Part shown: piece after piece, positions 46,857 to 58,154 of the stretch
Position numbering within the stretch: position 1 is the stretch's first letter
Layout of the letters: each line of letters begins with the position of its first letter
DNA from: Rudaea cellulosilytica DSM 22992
Lineage (GTDB): Bacteria > Pseudomonadota > Gammaproteobacteria > Xanthomonadales > Rhodanobacteraceae
DNA length: 64,000 bases
NCBI RefSeq assembly: GCF_000378125.1
Contig: NZ_KB899245.1
Coordinates: forward strand, 124,001 to 188,000
Direction of reading: 5' to 3'
The notes under the pieces: model-generated
Told to the model about the DNA's origin: nothing
What the model saw: only the letters and a program-made list of their open reading frames with translations
Databases searched by the model: none
Translations under genes and position numbers: made by a program

Positions 46857-48182
46857 TTACTGCGGCAAGGCGCGCAACGCCGACAGCGGCAGAGTCAGTC
46901 GCGTCACGGTGCCGCCGCTGGGGGCCGAGTCGGCGTGGACGCTGCCATGCAGGCGTTCGATCGTCGCGTTGGTCAAGGCGAGGCCAAGGCCGAGACCGTC
47001 GCGCTTGGCCGAGACGAAGCGCAGGCCGGCGGCTTCGCGCACGAACTGCGGCAGGCCGGGGCCGTAGTCGCGCACCTCGATGACGATGTCGGTATCGCCG
47101 GCGCGTGCGGCAAATTCCACTTTTGTACTCGCGGTCAGCGCCGAGGCATCGGCGGCGTTGTTGAGCAGGTTGAGGATCGCATGGCGCAGCGCCGGCACGA
47201 TGCGCAGCGGCGCCGGATGCGCGACGTCGGCCAGGGTGATGTCGAGGGTGATCGCCGGGCGCAACAGGCGGAAGCGCTCCGCGCAATCGGCGACGAAGTC
47301 GGACAGGGTTTGTGCCTGCGCCTGCTCGGTCAGCTGCGCGCTGCCGACCTGGACGAGTTCGCGCAGGATGTCGCGGCAGCGGTCGGCTTGACCTGCGAGC
47401 AGGGCCAGATCCTCACCGAGCGGCGTGTCGGTCGGGTGTTCGCGACGCAGCTCGCCGACGAGGGTGCGTATCGTCGACAGCGGAGTGTTCAATTCATGCG
47501 CGGCGCCGGCAGCCTGCGTCGCGATCGCAAGGATGCCCTCGTCGCGCAGTGCGCGCTCGCGCTCGCGCTGGGCGAGCGTCTCGCGCCGGCGCAGGTCGCG
47601 CGCGAGGCGCCAGATGAAGAAGCCGAGCAGGACCGCGCTGATCGCGAAGTTCACCGCCATGCCGAGCACGTGCAGGTTGAAGTCGCGTGTGGTCGGGTCG
47701 ATGGCACCGTGCATGGCATGGCTGGCGATGTCGGGCAACGGTTCGTGCCAGAGCAGCACGACGAAGTAGCCGAGGCAGGCGATGCCCACGCTCGCGGCGA
47801 GGTGACGCGGCGACAAGGTCATCGCGGCGAGCGCGATCGGCACGATGTAGAGCGAGACGAACGGATTGGTCGCGCCGCCGGTCAGGTACAACAGATAGCA
47901 AAGCACGCCCGTGTCGACGGCGAGGTGGACGACGACCTCGGTTTCACCGACCGGCCACGGCTGACGCAAGCGCCACCAGACGAACACGTCGAACGCGGCA
48001 AGCGCAGCGATGCCGGCAAGCAGCGGCGCTTCGGCGATCGGCAGCATGAGCAGATGCGCCACGGCGAGCACGGTCACCAATTGCCCGATCACCGCACAGA
48101 CGCGCAGCCAGGCCAGGGTCACGGCAAGCGCGCGCGGACTGTGCGGCGTGCGGGGGCGGAGCGGCAAGAGTGGGTTGGGCAT
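46857..48182 (-). CDS. regB: Redox-sensing histidine kinase RegB/PrrB/ActS
   Basis: A 441-residue six-helix membrane kinase. Two family features are present: the quinone-binding motif GGATNPF (102-108), and Cys269 exactly 40 residues after the phospho-acceptor His229 (AGAAHELNTPLSTI), the same spacing as His225-Cys265 in Rhodobacter RegB. ATP-binding boxes (LLNNAADAS, VRDYGPGLP, GLGLGLALTNATIERL) complete the domain. It likely reports quinone-pool and thiol redox state to RegA. It is divergent from the pump operon. Confidence 0.92.
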   Translation of the reverse strand: MPNPLLPLRPRTPHSPRALAVTLAWLRVCAVIGQLVTVLAVAHLLMLPIAEAPLLAGIAALAAFDVFVWWRLRQPWPVGETEVVVHLAVDTGVLCYLLYLTGGATNPFVSLYIVPIALAAMTLSPRHLAASVGIACLGYFVVLLWHEPLPDIASHAMHGAIDPTTRDFNLHVLGMAVNFAISAVLLGFFIWRLARDLRRRETLAQRERERALRDEGILAIATQAAGAAHELNTPLSTIRTLVGELRREHPTDTPLGEDLALLAGQADRCRDILRELVQVGSAQLTEQAQAQTLSDFVADCAERFRLLRPAITLDITLADVAHPAPLRIVPALRHAILNLLNNAADASALTASTKVEFAARAGDTDIVIEVRDYGPGLPQFVREAAGLRFVSAKRDGLGLGLALTNATIERLHGSVHADSAPSGGTVTRLTLPLSALRALPQ

Positions 48183-48660
48183 GGCGGGACGGGAGGCGGC
48201 TGCGTATTTTGCCGCATTATCGAGCCGGCAATTGCCGCGGCGCGGCGCGGGCGGCCAGGCGCGATCGGATTACGCCCGCGTCTGGGCGGGCGCGTCGGGA
48301 AGGCGCGCGGATGGAATTTTCCGAAGCGCCGTCGGACCGGCCGACCCGCTCCGGCGCGCGGCCTCCAAATTTCCTGCGTAATTCCATGGTGTGATTCCCG
48401 GCAATCCGGCTCGTGCATGACCGCGAGCATCGGCTGCCGCGTCGGCAAGCGCGCTGCTACATAGGATTACATCTGCTAACCCGTTTGTAATTGTGAATTC
48501 ATATAGCCCACGGTAACGTTGCGCGCGATTCGCGGTCCGTAGCGGGACCCGGCTTCGCAACGGCATTGCGGCATGCGCCGCGCGCGTCGGATCGATGCTT
48601 TGGCAAATGAACCGCGCTACCCTGCTGTCAGACCTTCCTACCCATCGACAAGAAAAAACC
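48183..48660. promoter_or_regulatory. Divergent control region between regB and the RND pump operon
   Basis: A 478-base gap without credible genes. The left half is very GC-rich. A distinctly AT-rich patch at about 48460-48510 is the likeliest promoter zone for the pump operon. I see no certain operator. RegA control of the pump is an attractive guess from position only. Confidence 0.4.
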
Positions 48661-50085
48661 ATGAGCACGGATTCTCCGCGCACCGGCCTTACCCGTTCCC
48701 CGCGACGCAGATGGCTGCCGTACCTGATCGTCACCGGCGTTGTCGTGTTGCTGGGCGTTTCGGCCTACTGGCTGTCCAAGAGCGCCACGCCGCCGCAGGC
48801 CGGGCGTTTCGGCGGCGGTCCCGGGGGCGGGCCTCCGGGCGGCGGAGGCGGCGGCGGGCGTGGCGGCGGCCTGCCTATGCCGGTCGGCGTAGGCACGGTG
48901 GCCAAAGGTGATATCAAGATCACGCTCAACGCGCTCGGTACGGTGACGCCATTGCGCAGCGTCACGGTGACCGCGCAAGTGGCCGGGCAACTGCTGCGGG
49001 TGAATTTCAAGGAAGGCCAACTGGTCAACCAGGGCGATCTGCTCGCCGAAATCGATCCGCGCACGTATCAGGCCGCGCTCGAACAGGCGCAGGGCACCTT
49101 GGCGAAGGACCAGGCCTTGCTCGCCGAAGCGAAGATCGATCTCGACCGCTACCAGACGCTGTTCAAACAGGACTCGATCGCGAAACAGCAGCTCGATTCG
49201 CAGCTCTCGCTCGTGCACCAGTACGAGGGTCAGGGCAAGACCGACCAGGGCCAGATCGACACGGCCAAGGTCAACCTCGCCTATACCAAGATCGTCGCCC
49301 CGGTGACCGGGCGCGTCGGCCTGCGTCAGATCGACCCCGGAAACAACGTCGCGGTCGGCACGACGATCGTCGTCGTCACCCAGCTCAAACCGATCGACGT
49401 ACTGTTTACGATCCCAGAGGACAATCTGCAGCCGGTGCTAAAGAAACTGCATTCCGGTGCGACGATGACGGCCGATGCCTACGACCGCGCCGGCACCACC
49501 AAGCTCGCCTCGGGCGCACTGGCAAGCCTCGACAACCAGGTCGATACGAGCACCGGCACGGTCAAGGCCAAGGCCGAGTTCGTCAACGACGACGAAGGCT
49601 TGTTCCCGAACCAGTTCGTCAACATACGCTTGTTGCTGGACACACTGCACGATACGACAGTCCTGCCGACGTCGGCGCTCGAGCGCGGATCGAGCGGTCT
49701 GTTCGTCTATGTCGTGCAGTCTGACAAGACCGTGGCCGTGCGCAACATCACGACCGGACCAACCGAAGGCGAACGCGTCGCCGTGACCGACGGCCTCAGC
49801 GTCGGCGAAGTCGTCGTCACCAGCGGTGCCGACCGTTTGCGCGAAGGCAGCCGTGTCGAACTGCCCGGCGACAATCCGCAGCCCGCCGCGTCGGCGGCGA
49901 GCGCCAACACCGGCGCGCAGAGTCAAGGGCGGCAAGGGCAGAGCGGCGCGCAAGGTTCCGGCCAGCATCGCCGTCGCGACGCCGCAGCGGGAGCGAACGG
50001 CGCCGCCGCGAACGCGACGACAGCGCCGGCCGATGCCGCCAAGCCGACCGACTCGACCAAGCCGGCGGACGAGAAAAAGCAGTGA
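48661..50085 (+). CDS. mdtA: RND efflux periplasmic adaptor, MdtA-like
   Basis: A 474-residue membrane-fusion protein that links inner-membrane pump and outer-membrane channel. After an N-terminal helix (YLIVTGVVVLLGVSAYWL) comes a Gly/Pro-rich linker at about 44-75. Then follow the lipoyl and hairpin parts (GQLLRVNFKEGQLVNQGDLL) and the beta-barrel (IDPGNNVAVGTTIVVVTQL). The last 70 residues are a low-complexity Ala/Gln/Gly tail. ATG 48661 opens the mdtABC-oprM-like operon. Confidence 0.9.
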   Translation: MSTDSPRTGLTRSPRRRWLPYLIVTGVVVLLGVSAYWLSKSATPPQAGRFGGGPGGGPPGGGGGGGRGGGLPMPVGVGTVAKGDIKITLNALGTVTPLRSVTVTAQVAGQLLRVNFKEGQLVNQGDLLAEIDPRTYQAALEQAQGTLAKDQALLAEAKIDLDRYQTLFKQDSIAKQQLDSQLSLVHQYEGQGKTDQGQIDTAKVNLAYTKIVAPVTGRVGLRQIDPGNNVAVGTTIVVVTQLKPIDVLFTIPEDNLQPVLKKLHSGATMTADAYDRAGTTKLASGALASLDNQVDTSTGTVKAKAEFVNDDEGLFPNQFVNIRLLLDTLHDTTVLPTSALERGSSGLFVYVVQSDKTVAVRNITTGPTEGERVAVTDGLSVGEVVVTSGADRLREGSRVELPGDNPQPAASAASANTGAQSQGRQGQSGAQGSGQHRRRDAAAGANGAAANATTAPADAAKPTDSTKPADEKKQ

Positions 50086-50203
50086 GCAAAACCGCAATGC
50101 CATGCGCGCTTTTGCTCGGCGCTCCGCGTTTGCTCTGGCACGGACGTGACGTGAGCGCGCGCGCGACGCGCGCGAATGGCGAACGCAGAAAAGGATGTGC
50201 GCG

Positions 50204-53200
50204 ATGAATCCGTCACGCCTCTTCATCCTGCGTCCGGTCGCGACCTCTCTGCTGATGGTCGCGATCCTGCTCGTCGGCATTCTCGCCTATCGCTATCTGC
50301 CGCTCTCGGCGCTGCCCGAGGTCGACTACCCGACGATCCAGATCACGACGCTGTATCCGGGCGCGAGCCCGGAAGTCATGACCCAGATGGTCACCGCGCC
50401 GCTCGAGAAGCAGCTCGGCCAGATGCCCGGCTTGAATCAGATGTCGTCGACGAGCTCGGCCGGCGCCTCGGTGCTGACCCTGCAGTTCAGCCTCGATCTG
50501 TCGCTCGATGTCGCCGAGCAGGAAGTGCAGGCGGCGATCAACGCGGCCGGCACGTTCCTGCCGAGCGATCTGCCGCAGCCGCCGATCTACAGCAAGGTCA
50601 ATCCGGCCGACGCGCCGATCCTGACCCTGGCGCTGACCTCGAAAACGCTGCCGCTGACCCAGCTCGAGGACATCGCCGACACGCGCCTCGCGCAGAAGAT
50701 TTCGCAGATCGACGGCGTCGGTCTCGTCACCCTGTCGGGCGGTCAGCGCCCGGCCGTGCGTATCCAGGCCAATCCGACCGCGCTCGCCGCCTACGGCATG
50801 AGCATGGAGGACCTGCGCACGGCGATCGTCAACGCCAACGTCAACAGTTCCAAGGGCAGCTTCGACGGGCCGACGCGTTCGTACACGATCGACGCGAACG
50901 ATCAGCTTAAGTCCGCCGATGCCTACAAAACCATCGTGATCGCGTACAAGAACGGCGCACCGGTGCATCTGACCGACGTCGCCTCGATCGTCGACGGCGC
51001 CGAGAACAACAAGCTCGCGGCATGGAAGGACACGCTGCCCGGCATCATCATGAACATCCAGCGCCAGCCGGGCGCGAACGTGATCCAGGTCGTCGATCAG
51101 ATCAAGCAGCGCCTGCCGCAGCTGCAGGCCTCGCTGCCGGCATCGATCGAAGTCAGCGTGCTCACCGACCGCACCGTCACCGTGCGCGCTTCGGTCGAGG
51201 ACGTGCAGTTCGAGCTGTTCCTTGCCGTCGTTCTCGTCGTCTTGGTGATCTTCGTCTTCCTGCGCAATCTGCCGGCGACGATCATCCCGAGTTTTTCCGT
51301 GCCGCTGTCGCTGGTCGGCACGTTCGGCGTGATGTACCTCGCCGGGTTCTCGCTCAACAACCTGACGATGATGGCGCTGACGATCTCCACAGGCTTCGTC
51401 GTCGACGACGCAATCGTGATGATCGAGAACATTTCGCGCTACCTCGAAGAAGGCGACACACCGCTCGAAGCCGCGCTCAAGGGTGCCGGCCAGATCGGTT
51501 TCACGATCATCAGCCTGACCGTGTCGCTGATCGCCGTGCTGATCCCGCTGCTGTTCATGGGCGACGTGGTCGGGCGCCTGTTCCGCCAATTTGCAATCAC
51601 GCTCGCGGTGACGATCGTGATCTCGGCGATCGTCTCGCTGACTCTCGTGCCGATGCTGTGCGCGAAGATCCTCAAGCATCACAAGCTCGAAGACGAAAAC
51701 CGCTTTTCGCGCAAGACCGGCGAAATGTTCGAGCGCCTCATCGCCGCCTACGGACGCTGGCTGACCTGGGTGCTCGATCGCCAGTTCGCCACCTTGCTCG
51801 TCGCGATCGCGACGCTCGTGCTGACGGTGATCCTCTATATCGTCATCCCGAAGGGCTTCTTCCCGATTCAGGACACCGGCCTGATCCAGGGCATTTCCGA
51901 AGCCTCGCAGTCGATCTCGTTCGCGGCGATGAGCGAGCGCCAGCAGGCGCTCGGCAAGGCCATCCTCGCCGATCCGGCGGTCGAATCGCTGTCTTCGTTC
52001 ATCGGCGTCGACGGCACCAACACGACGCTCAACAGCGGCCGCTTCCTGATCAACCTCAAGCCGCACGGCACGCGCGACGGCGTCGAGACCGTGATCGCGC
52101 GCCTGGCCCAGTCGACGCGCCAGGTCACCGGCATCGCGCTGTACATGCAGCCGGTGCAGGACCTGACGATCGAGGACCGCGTCAGCCGTACCCAGTACCA
52201 GTTCACGCTCGGCTCGCCGAATCTTGCCGACCTCAACGAATGGGTACCTAAGTTGATCGACGCGCTGAACAAGCGGCCCGAACTCGCCGACGTGGCCAGC
52301 GATCTGCAATCGAAGGGATTGCAGGCTTATCTCGACATCGACCGCGACACGGCCGGGCGTCTCGGCATCACGCCGGCGGCGGTCGATCAAATTCTCTACG
52401 ACGCGTTCGGGCAACGCCTGATCTCGAACATCTACACCGAGTCGAATCAATATCGCGTCGTGCTCGAAGTGCTGCCGGAACTGCAGAAGGGGCCGAAGGC
52501 GCTCGATCGCATCTACATCCCGGGCTTGTCGAACGCGAACAGCGTAACCTCGTCATCGAGCTCGCTGTCGGGCGTCGGCACGCCGCAGGGCGCGACGCCG
52601 GGTGTATCGAGCGGCACGACCCAGGCCGCAATCGAGAGCGCGCAATTGCCGCTGTCCACGATCACCCGGTTGGACGAGCGCTACGGGCCATTGCTGATCA
52701 GTCACATCGGTCAGTTCCCGGCGACGACGATCTCGTTCAATCTCGGACCGAATGCCTCGCTCGGCGCCGCGGTCGAGGCGATCAAGCAGACCGAGAAAGA
52801 TCTGGCCATGCCGGCGAGCATCGACACGCAGTTCCAGGGCGCCGCGCTCGCCTTCCAGGCATCGCTGACCAATACGGTGCTGCTGATCCTCGCGGCGATC
52901 GTGACGATGTACATCGTGTTGGGCGTCCTGTACGAGAGCTTCATCCATCCGATCACGATCCTGTCCACCTTGCCGTCGGCCGGCATCGGTGCACTGCTCG
53001 CGCTGATGGTCGCGCGCACCGATCTCGGCATCGTCGGCATCATCGGCATCATTCTTCTGATCGGCATCGTCAAGAAGAACGCGATCATGATGGTCGACTT
53101 CGCCCTCGACGCCGAGCGCAACCAGGGCATGCCGCCGCGTGAGGCGATCTACCAGGCCTGCCTGCTGCGCTTTCGCCCGATCTTGATGACCACGCTCGCC

Positions 53201-53413
53201 GCACTGTTCGGCGCGCTGCCGCTCATGCTCGGCACCGGCGTCGGTTCCGAATTGCGCCATCCGCTCGGCATCACGATCGTCGGCGGCATGATCGTGTCGC
53301 AGATGCTGACCTTGTTCACGACGCCGGTGATTTATCTCGCTTTCGATCGCCTGCAGCAGAAGCTGTCGAAGCGCTTCGACAACGGCGACTCGACGGAAGA
53401 GGCAGCGACATGA
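50204..53413 (+). CDS. mdtB: RND multidrug transporter, MdtB-like
   Basis: A 1069-residue inner-membrane pump subunit with the usual 12 helices and two large periplasmic loops. The proton-relay acids ([13 protein letters not shown]) and Lys in [13 protein letters not shown] are intact. ATG 50204 has AAGG at good spacing; an ATG 9 bases earlier is also possible. Residues 775-812 form a Ser/Gly/Thr-rich insert absent from the partner at 53410. MdtB and MdtC types together form heterotrimers. Confidence 0.93.
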   Translation: MNPSRLFILRPVATSLLMVAILLVGILAYRYLPLSALPEVDYPTIQITTLYPGASPEVMTQMVTAPLEKQLGQMPGLNQMSSTSSAGASVLTLQFSLDLSLDVAEQEVQAAINAAGTFLPSDLPQPPIYSKVNPADAPILTLALTSKTLPLTQLEDIADTRLAQKISQIDGVGLVTLSGGQRPAVRIQANPTALAAYGMSMEDLRTAIVNANVNSSKGSFDGPTRSYTIDANDQLKSADAYKTIVIAYKNGAPVHLTDVASIVDGAENNKLAAWKDTLPGIIMNIQRQPGANVIQVVDQIKQRLPQLQASLPASIEVSVLTDRTVTVRASVEDVQFELFLAVVLVVLVIFVFLRNLPATIIPSFSVPLSLVGTFGVMYLAGFSLNNLTMMALTISTGFVVDDAIVMIENISRYLEEGDTPLEAALKGAGQIGFTIISLTVSLIAVLIPLLFMGDVVGRLFRQFAITLAVTIVISAIVSLTLVPMLCAKILKHHKLEDENRFSRKTGEMFERLIAAYGRWLTWVLDRQFATLLVAIATLVLTVILYIVIPKGFFPIQDTGLIQGISEASQSISFAAMSERQQALGKAILADPAVESLSSFIGVDGTNTTLNSGRFLINLKPHGTRDGVETVIARLAQSTRQVTGIALYMQPVQDLTIEDRVSRTQYQFTLGSPNLADLNEWVPKLIDALNKRPELADVASDLQSKGLQAYLDIDRDTAGRLGITPAAVDQILYDAFGQRLISNIYTESNQYRVVLEVLPELQKGPKALDRIYIPGLSNANSVTSSSSSLSGVGTPQGATPGVSSGTTQAAIESAQLPLSTITRLDERYGPLLISHIGQFPATTISFNLGPNASLGAAVEAIKQTEKDLAMPASIDTQFQGAALAFQASLTNTVLLILAAIVTMYIVLGVLYESFIHPITILSTLPSAGIGALLALMVARTDLGIVGIIGIILLIGIVKKNAIMMVDFALDAERNQGMPPREAIYQACLLRFRPILMTTLAALFGALPLMLGTGVGSELRHPLGITIVGGMIVSQMLTLFTTPVIYLAFDRLQQKLSKRFDNGDSTEEAAT

Positions 53414-56400
53414 AGCTCGCCAGCCTTTCCGCGCCGTTCATCAAGCGGCCGGTCGCGACGACGCTGCTGACGATCGGCGTCGCACTGGCAGGCATGGTGT
53501 CGTTTTCGCTGTTGCCGGTGTCGCCGCTGCCGCAGGTGGATTTCCCGGCCGTGAACGTGTCGGCTTCGTTGCCCGGCGCGAGCCCGGAGACGATGTCGAC
53601 CTCGGTCACCACGCCGCTGGAGCGTCAGCTCGGCCGCATCGCCGGCGTGACCGAGATGACCTCGTCGTCCTCGCTCGGCAATACGCGCATCACGCTTGTG
53701 TTCGACCTCTCGCGTGACATCGACGGCGCGGCGCGCGACGTGCAGGCGGCGCTCAACGCCGCGCTCGCGCAGCTGCCGAGCGTGCCGACCAATCCGACCT
53801 ATCGCAAGATCAATCCGGCCGATGCGCCGATCATGATCATCGCGATGACCTCGAAGACCCTGACCACGGGGCAGATCTATGATGCCGCCTCGAACGTCGT
53901 GGCGCAGAAGATTTCGCAGGTCGAAGGCGTCGGTCAGGCCTCGATCAGCGGCGCGACGGCGCCGGCGGTGCGCGTCGACATCAATCCGTCCGCGCTCAAC
54001 AAGTACGGCATCGCACTGGATACGATTCGCATCGCCCTGCAGAACGCGAACGCGAACCGACCCAAGGGCTATGTCGAGCAAGACGACAAGCATTGGCAGA
54101 TCTACACCAACGACCAGCTCGGCCTCGACGCCACGCCCTATCAGAATCTCATCGTGACCTGGAAGGACGGTGCGCCGGTGCGCCTGTCCGACGTCGCCAC
54201 GGTCAGCAACGGCGTGCAGGACGTGCGCAACCAGGGTTTGTTCAACAGCGAACCCGCAGTGATTGTGCAGGTCATCAAGCAGCCGGGTGCGAACATCATC
54301 GAGACGATCGACCGCATCCGCACGCTGCTGCCGCAGCTGCGTGCGGCGATCCCTGCCGACATCAATGTAGACATCGCGGTCGATCGCACCAATACGATCC
54401 GCGCCTCGCTGCACGACGTCGAGACCACGCTGATCATTGCCGTGATCCTGGTGATCTTTGTGGTCTTCATTTTTCTGCGCAACTGGCGCGCTACGCTGAT
54501 CCCGGCGGTGGCCGTGCCGGTGTCGCTGATCGGCACGTTCAGCGCGATGTACCTGTTCGGTTTCAGTCTCGATATCCTCTCGCTCATGGCGCTCACCGTG
54601 GCGACGGGTTTTGTCGTCGACGACGCGGTCGTTGTGCTCGAGAACATCTCACGTCACATGGAGGCCGGCATGCCGCGCATGCAGGCGGTGCTGCTTGGCG
54701 CGCGCGAAGTCGGATTCACCGTGCTGTCGATGTCGCTGTCACTGATCGCGGTGTTCATCCCTATCCTGCTCATGGGCGGCCTGGTCGGACGCTATTTCCG
54801 CGAATTTTCGATCACGCTCTCGGTGGCGATCCTGGTCTCGCTCGCCGTCTCGCTGACGACGACGCCGATGATGTGTGCGCGCTTCCTGCGCCACGATCCC
54901 GAGCACAAGCCCGGCAAGCTCTTCGAGTTCAGCGAACGCACGTTCGCGGCGATGTTGCGTACCTACGAACGCACGCTGTCCTGGGCATTGACGCGGCCGC
55001 TGCTGATGATGTTCGTTCTGCTCGCGACGGTCTGTCTCAACGTGTATCTCTACGTGATCGTGCCGAAAGGCTTCTTCCCGACCGAGGACACGGGCTTCAT
55101 CGTCGGCGGCGTGCAGGCCGATCAGAGCATCTCCTTCCAGCTGATGTCGGAGAAGATGCGCGACTTCACCAAGATCGTGAAAGCCGATCCCGCCGTGCAG
55201 GACGTGGTCAGTTTCACCGGTGGCGGTCAGCGCAACGGCGGCTTCGTCTACGCCGCGCTGAAGCCGCTGTCCGAGCGCGGCCTCGGCGCAGACGCGGTGA
55301 TCAGCCGGCTGCGCGGAAAATTGTCCGACGTGGCCGGCGCGCAGTTGTTCCTGCAGCCGGCGCAGGACATCCGCACGGGTGGGCGACAGAGCAATTCGAC
55401 CTATCAGTACACGCTGCAGTCCGACGACCTGGAAACCTTGCGCAACTGGTCGGACAAGATCAATCAGGCCTTCCAGCAGATGCCCGAGATCACCGACGTC
55501 AATTCAGACCAGTCGGCTAAGGGTTTGGAGACCGCTCTGACCTTCGATCGCGCGACCGCGGCGCGCCTCGGCGTGACCACGCAGGCGATCGACAACGCGC
55601 TCAACGATGCCTTCTCGCAGCGTAACGTCTCGAACATCTACACCGAGCTCAATCAATACTTCGTCGTCATGCAGCTCGCGCCGCAGTTCCTGCAGAATCC
55701 CGACTCGCTCAAGGACATCTACGTGCAGAGCACCTCGGGCAAGATGGTGCCGCTGTCGGCCTTCTCGAGCTACGGGCTCGGCACGACGCCGCTGGCAGTC
55801 AACCACCAGGGCCAGTTCGTGTCGACGACGATTTCGTTCAACCTGGCCGACGGCGTCAGCCTTTCGCAGGCGTCCAACGCGATCGACCGCGCGATGTCGC
55901 GCCTGGGCGTTCCCGGGTCGATCCACGGCAGCTTCGCCGGCAATGCGCGCGCGTTTGCACAGGGGCAGGGCGACCAGTCGTTTCTGATCCTCGCCGCGCT
56001 GATTACGATCTACATCGTCCTCGGCGTGCTCTATGAGAGCTACGTGCATCCGTTGACGATCTTGTCGACGCTGCCGTCGGCCGGCGTCGGCGCGATCTTC
56101 GCGCTGCTTGTCTGCGGTACTCAGTTCACGGTGATTGCGTTCATCGGCGTGATCCTGCTGATCGGCATCGTCAAGAAAAACGCGATCATGATGATCGACT
56201 TCGCCCTCGACGCCGAGCGCCATCAGGGCCTGTCCGCGCGCGACGCGGTGTACCAGGCGTGCAAGCTGCGCTTCCGGCCGATCATGATGACGACGATGGC
56301 GGCGATGCTTGGCGCGCTGCCGCTCGCGATCGGTTATGGCGAGGGCAGCGAGATGCGCAAGCCGCTCGGCATTTCGATCGTCGGGGGCCTGATCGTCAGC

Positions 56401-56529
56401 CAACTGCTGACGTTGTATACCACCCCGGTCGTATACCTGTATCTCGACCGCTTCCGCTTGTGGTGCAAGGGCGCGTGGGCGCGCATTTATCGCGCCCCGC
56501 CCGGTTCGACACCGGAGGCCGCCGTATGA
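53410..56529 (+). CDS. mdtC: RND multidrug transporter, MdtC-like
   Basis: A 1039-residue second pump subunit, related to but distinct from the preceding one. It has [13 protein letters not shown] and [13 protein letters not shown]. It overlaps mdtB by 4 bases (ATGA), so the two are translationally coupled, as expected for subunits of one heteromeric pump. Likely substrates are detergents, bile-salt-like or aromatic compounds; not determined by sequence. Confidence 0.93.
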   Translation: MKLASLSAPFIKRPVATTLLTIGVALAGMVSFSLLPVSPLPQVDFPAVNVSASLPGASPETMSTSVTTPLERQLGRIAGVTEMTSSSSLGNTRITLVFDLSRDIDGAARDVQAALNAALAQLPSVPTNPTYRKINPADAPIMIIAMTSKTLTTGQIYDAASNVVAQKISQVEGVGQASISGATAPAVRVDINPSALNKYGIALDTIRIALQNANANRPKGYVEQDDKHWQIYTNDQLGLDATPYQNLIVTWKDGAPVRLSDVATVSNGVQDVRNQGLFNSEPAVIVQVIKQPGANIIETIDRIRTLLPQLRAAIPADINVDIAVDRTNTIRASLHDVETTLIIAVILVIFVVFIFLRNWRATLIPAVAVPVSLIGTFSAMYLFGFSLDILSLMALTVATGFVVDDAVVVLENISRHMEAGMPRMQAVLLGAREVGFTVLSMSLSLIAVFIPILLMGGLVGRYFREFSITLSVAILVSLAVSLTTTPMMCARFLRHDPEHKPGKLFEFSERTFAAMLRTYERTLSWALTRPLLMMFVLLATVCLNVYLYVIVPKGFFPTEDTGFIVGGVQADQSISFQLMSEKMRDFTKIVKADPAVQDVVSFTGGGQRNGGFVYAALKPLSERGLGADAVISRLRGKLSDVAGAQLFLQPAQDIRTGGRQSNSTYQYTLQSDDLETLRNWSDKINQAFQQMPEITDVNSDQSAKGLETALTFDRATAARLGVTTQAIDNALNDAFSQRNVSNIYTELNQYFVVMQLAPQFLQNPDSLKDIYVQSTSGKMVPLSAFSSYGLGTTPLAVNHQGQFVSTTISFNLADGVSLSQASNAIDRAMSRLGVPGSIHGSFAGNARAFAQGQGDQSFLILAALITIYIVLGVLYESYVHPLTILSTLPSAGVGAIFALLVCGTQFTVIAFIGVILLIGIVKKNAIMMIDFALDAERHQGLSARDAVYQACKLRFRPIMMTTMAAMLGALPLAIGYGEGSEMRKPLGISIVGGLIVSQLLTLYTTPVVYLYLDRFRLWCKGAWARIYRAPPGSTPEAAV

Positions 56530-58106
56530 ATATCCTCGGAAAATCCAAGAGCGCCATGTCCGCAGATCCACTGAAACATGCCGCGCACCGGCGCGCGCTT
56601 TCCGTACTTTGTGCGGCCGTGACGATCACTGCTCTGAGCGGCTGTGCCGTAGGGCCCGATTACAGGAAGCCCGATGTCGCCGGCGCGCAGGCCTACACGG
56701 ACGACGCCTGGAAGGAACAGGCGGGCTGGAAGCCGGCGCAGCCGTCCGATGCGCTCGAGCGAGGCGCTTGGTGGGAAATCTTCGGCGATCCCGTGCTCGA
56801 CGATCTGGTCAAACAGGTCGATGTGTCGAACCAGAGCCTCAAGCAGGCCGAAGCGCAGTATCGGCAGGCCTCTGCGCTTGTTTCCGGAGCGCGCGCCAAT
56901 TTCTGGCCGACCGTGTCGGCGAGCATTTCTTCCACGCGTACCGGTCGCTACAGCACGAGCGGCGGCGGCACGGTTACCGGCGGCACGGTCGCCGCGGGAA
57001 AGGGCATCACCAATTCGTATCAGGCGCCGCTCAGCGCGAGTTGGGAACCCGATCTCTGGGGCAGCGTGCGGCGCACGGTCGAAGGCGATGTCGCCAGCGC
57101 GCAGGCGAGTGCCGCGACGCTGGCGAACACGCGTCTGTCGCTGCAAGCGACGCTGGTGCAGACCTATTTCCAGTTGCGCACTGCCGATGAGCAGAAGCGC
57201 CTGCTCGACGACACCGTGGCCGCCTACCAGAAAGCGCTGGACCTGACCCAGAATCAGTACAACGTCGGCGTCGCCGCGCGTTCGGACGTGGTGCAGGCGC
57301 AGACTCAGCTGAAGAGCGCGCAGGCGCAGGCGATCGATCTCGGCGTGGCGCGTGCGCAATACGAGCACGCCATCGCCGTGCTCGTCGGCAAGACGCCGGT
57401 GCAGTTCTCGCTGGCGCCGCAGCCGCTCAAGATCCAGCCGCCAGCGATTCCGCTCGAGCTGCCATCGGTCTTGCTCGAGCGCCGCCCCGACGTGGCCGTC
57501 GCCGAGCGCCAAGCAGCGCAGGCGAACGCGCAGATCGGCGTGGCGACCGCGGCTTGGTTCCCGACGTTGAGCCTGTCGGCGACCGGTGGCTATTCCAACT
57601 CGGTCTGGTCGCAGTTGTTCGAAGCGCCGAGCCGCTACTGGTCGATCGGGCCGAAGATCGCCGAGACCCTGTTCGACGGTGGTGCGCGTCGTGCACAGAC
57701 CGCGCAGGCGCGCGCCGGCTACGACGCGGCCGTGGCGAATTATCGCCAGGTCTCGCTCGCTGCATTCCAGAACGTCGAAGACAGCATTGCCGCGCTGCGC
57801 ATCCTCGAACAGGAAGCGCAGGCTCAGGACGAAGCGGTCAAACTCGCCGAGCAGTCGCTGGCAATCGCGCTCAACCAGTACCGCGCCGGTATCGTCAGCT
57901 ATCTCAATGTGATCACTGCACAGAACACCGCCTACAGCAACGAGCGCTCCGCGATCACGCTGCTCGGCACGCGCCTCAATGACAGCGTCGGCCTGATCAA
58001 GGCGCTCGGTGGCGGCTGGCAGGCGACTAAGCTGCCCGATGCTAGTGCAATAAATTTGCATTCGCAGGCGCCCGCGCCGGAAGCCCCCGCGAAGGAATCG
58101 CCGTAG
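56526..58106 (+). CDS. Outer-membrane efflux lipoprotein, NodT/OprM type
   Basis: A 526-residue outer-membrane channel. The signal peptide ends in a lipobox (TALSGC), and the mature chain begins CAVGPDYRKPDV, as in NodT-family proteins. Two alpha-hairpin repeats are seen around ATLANTRLSLQATLVQTYFQ and RQVSLAAFQNVEDSIAALRI. It overlaps mdtC by 4 bases and completes the tripartite pump. Tandem hairpins follow the stop. Confidence 0.93.
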   Translation: MNILGKSKSAMSADPLKHAAHRRALSVLCAAVTITALSGCAVGPDYRKPDVAGAQAYTDDAWKEQAGWKPAQPSDALERGAWWEIFGDPVLDDLVKQVDVSNQSLKQAEAQYRQASALVSGARANFWPTVSASISSTRTGRYSTSGGGTVTGGTVAAGKGITNSYQAPLSASWEPDLWGSVRRTVEGDVASAQASAATLANTRLSLQATLVQTYFQLRTADEQKRLLDDTVAAYQKALDLTQNQYNVGVAARSDVVQAQTQLKSAQAQAIDLGVARAQYEHAIAVLVGKTPVQFSLAPQPLKIQPPAIPLELPSVLLERRPDVAVAERQAAQANAQIGVATAAWFPTLSLSATGGYSNSVWSQLFEAPSRYWSIGPKIAETLFDGGARRAQTAQARAGYDAAVANYRQVSLAAFQNVEDSIAALRILEQEAQAQDEAVKLAEQSLAIALNQYRAGIVSYLNVITAQNTAYSNERSAITLLGTRLNDSVGLIKALGGGWQATKLPDASAINLHSQAPAPEAPAKESP

Positions 58107-58150
58107 GGGCGGGCGATTCCTCGGCTTTCGCGCAAGCAACGCGAAAGCCG
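58093..58150. terminator. Two tandem hairpins between convergent genes
   Basis: The first is a perfect 10-bp stem (AGGAATCGCC / GGCGATTCCT, 58093-58121) spanning the stop of the outer-membrane gene. The second is a perfect 11-bp stem (CGGCTTTCGCG / CGCGAAAGCCG, 58122-58150) ending 5 bases before the deaminase stop. Neither has a long T run. They probably act as a bidirectional barrier or mRNA 3'-end stabiliser. Confidence 0.65.
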
Positions 58151-58154
58151 CGCG

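Noticed and set aside
50153..50175. Alternating CG run that might form Z-DNA or an inverted repeat before mdtB
   Set aside because: Short, low-complexity and expected in a genome this GC-rich.
50213..52450. Minus-strand open frame of about 745 codons
   Set aside because: It is antisense to the MdtB-like gene, and its composition is a shadow pattern (repeated Asp/Arg/His) without motifs.
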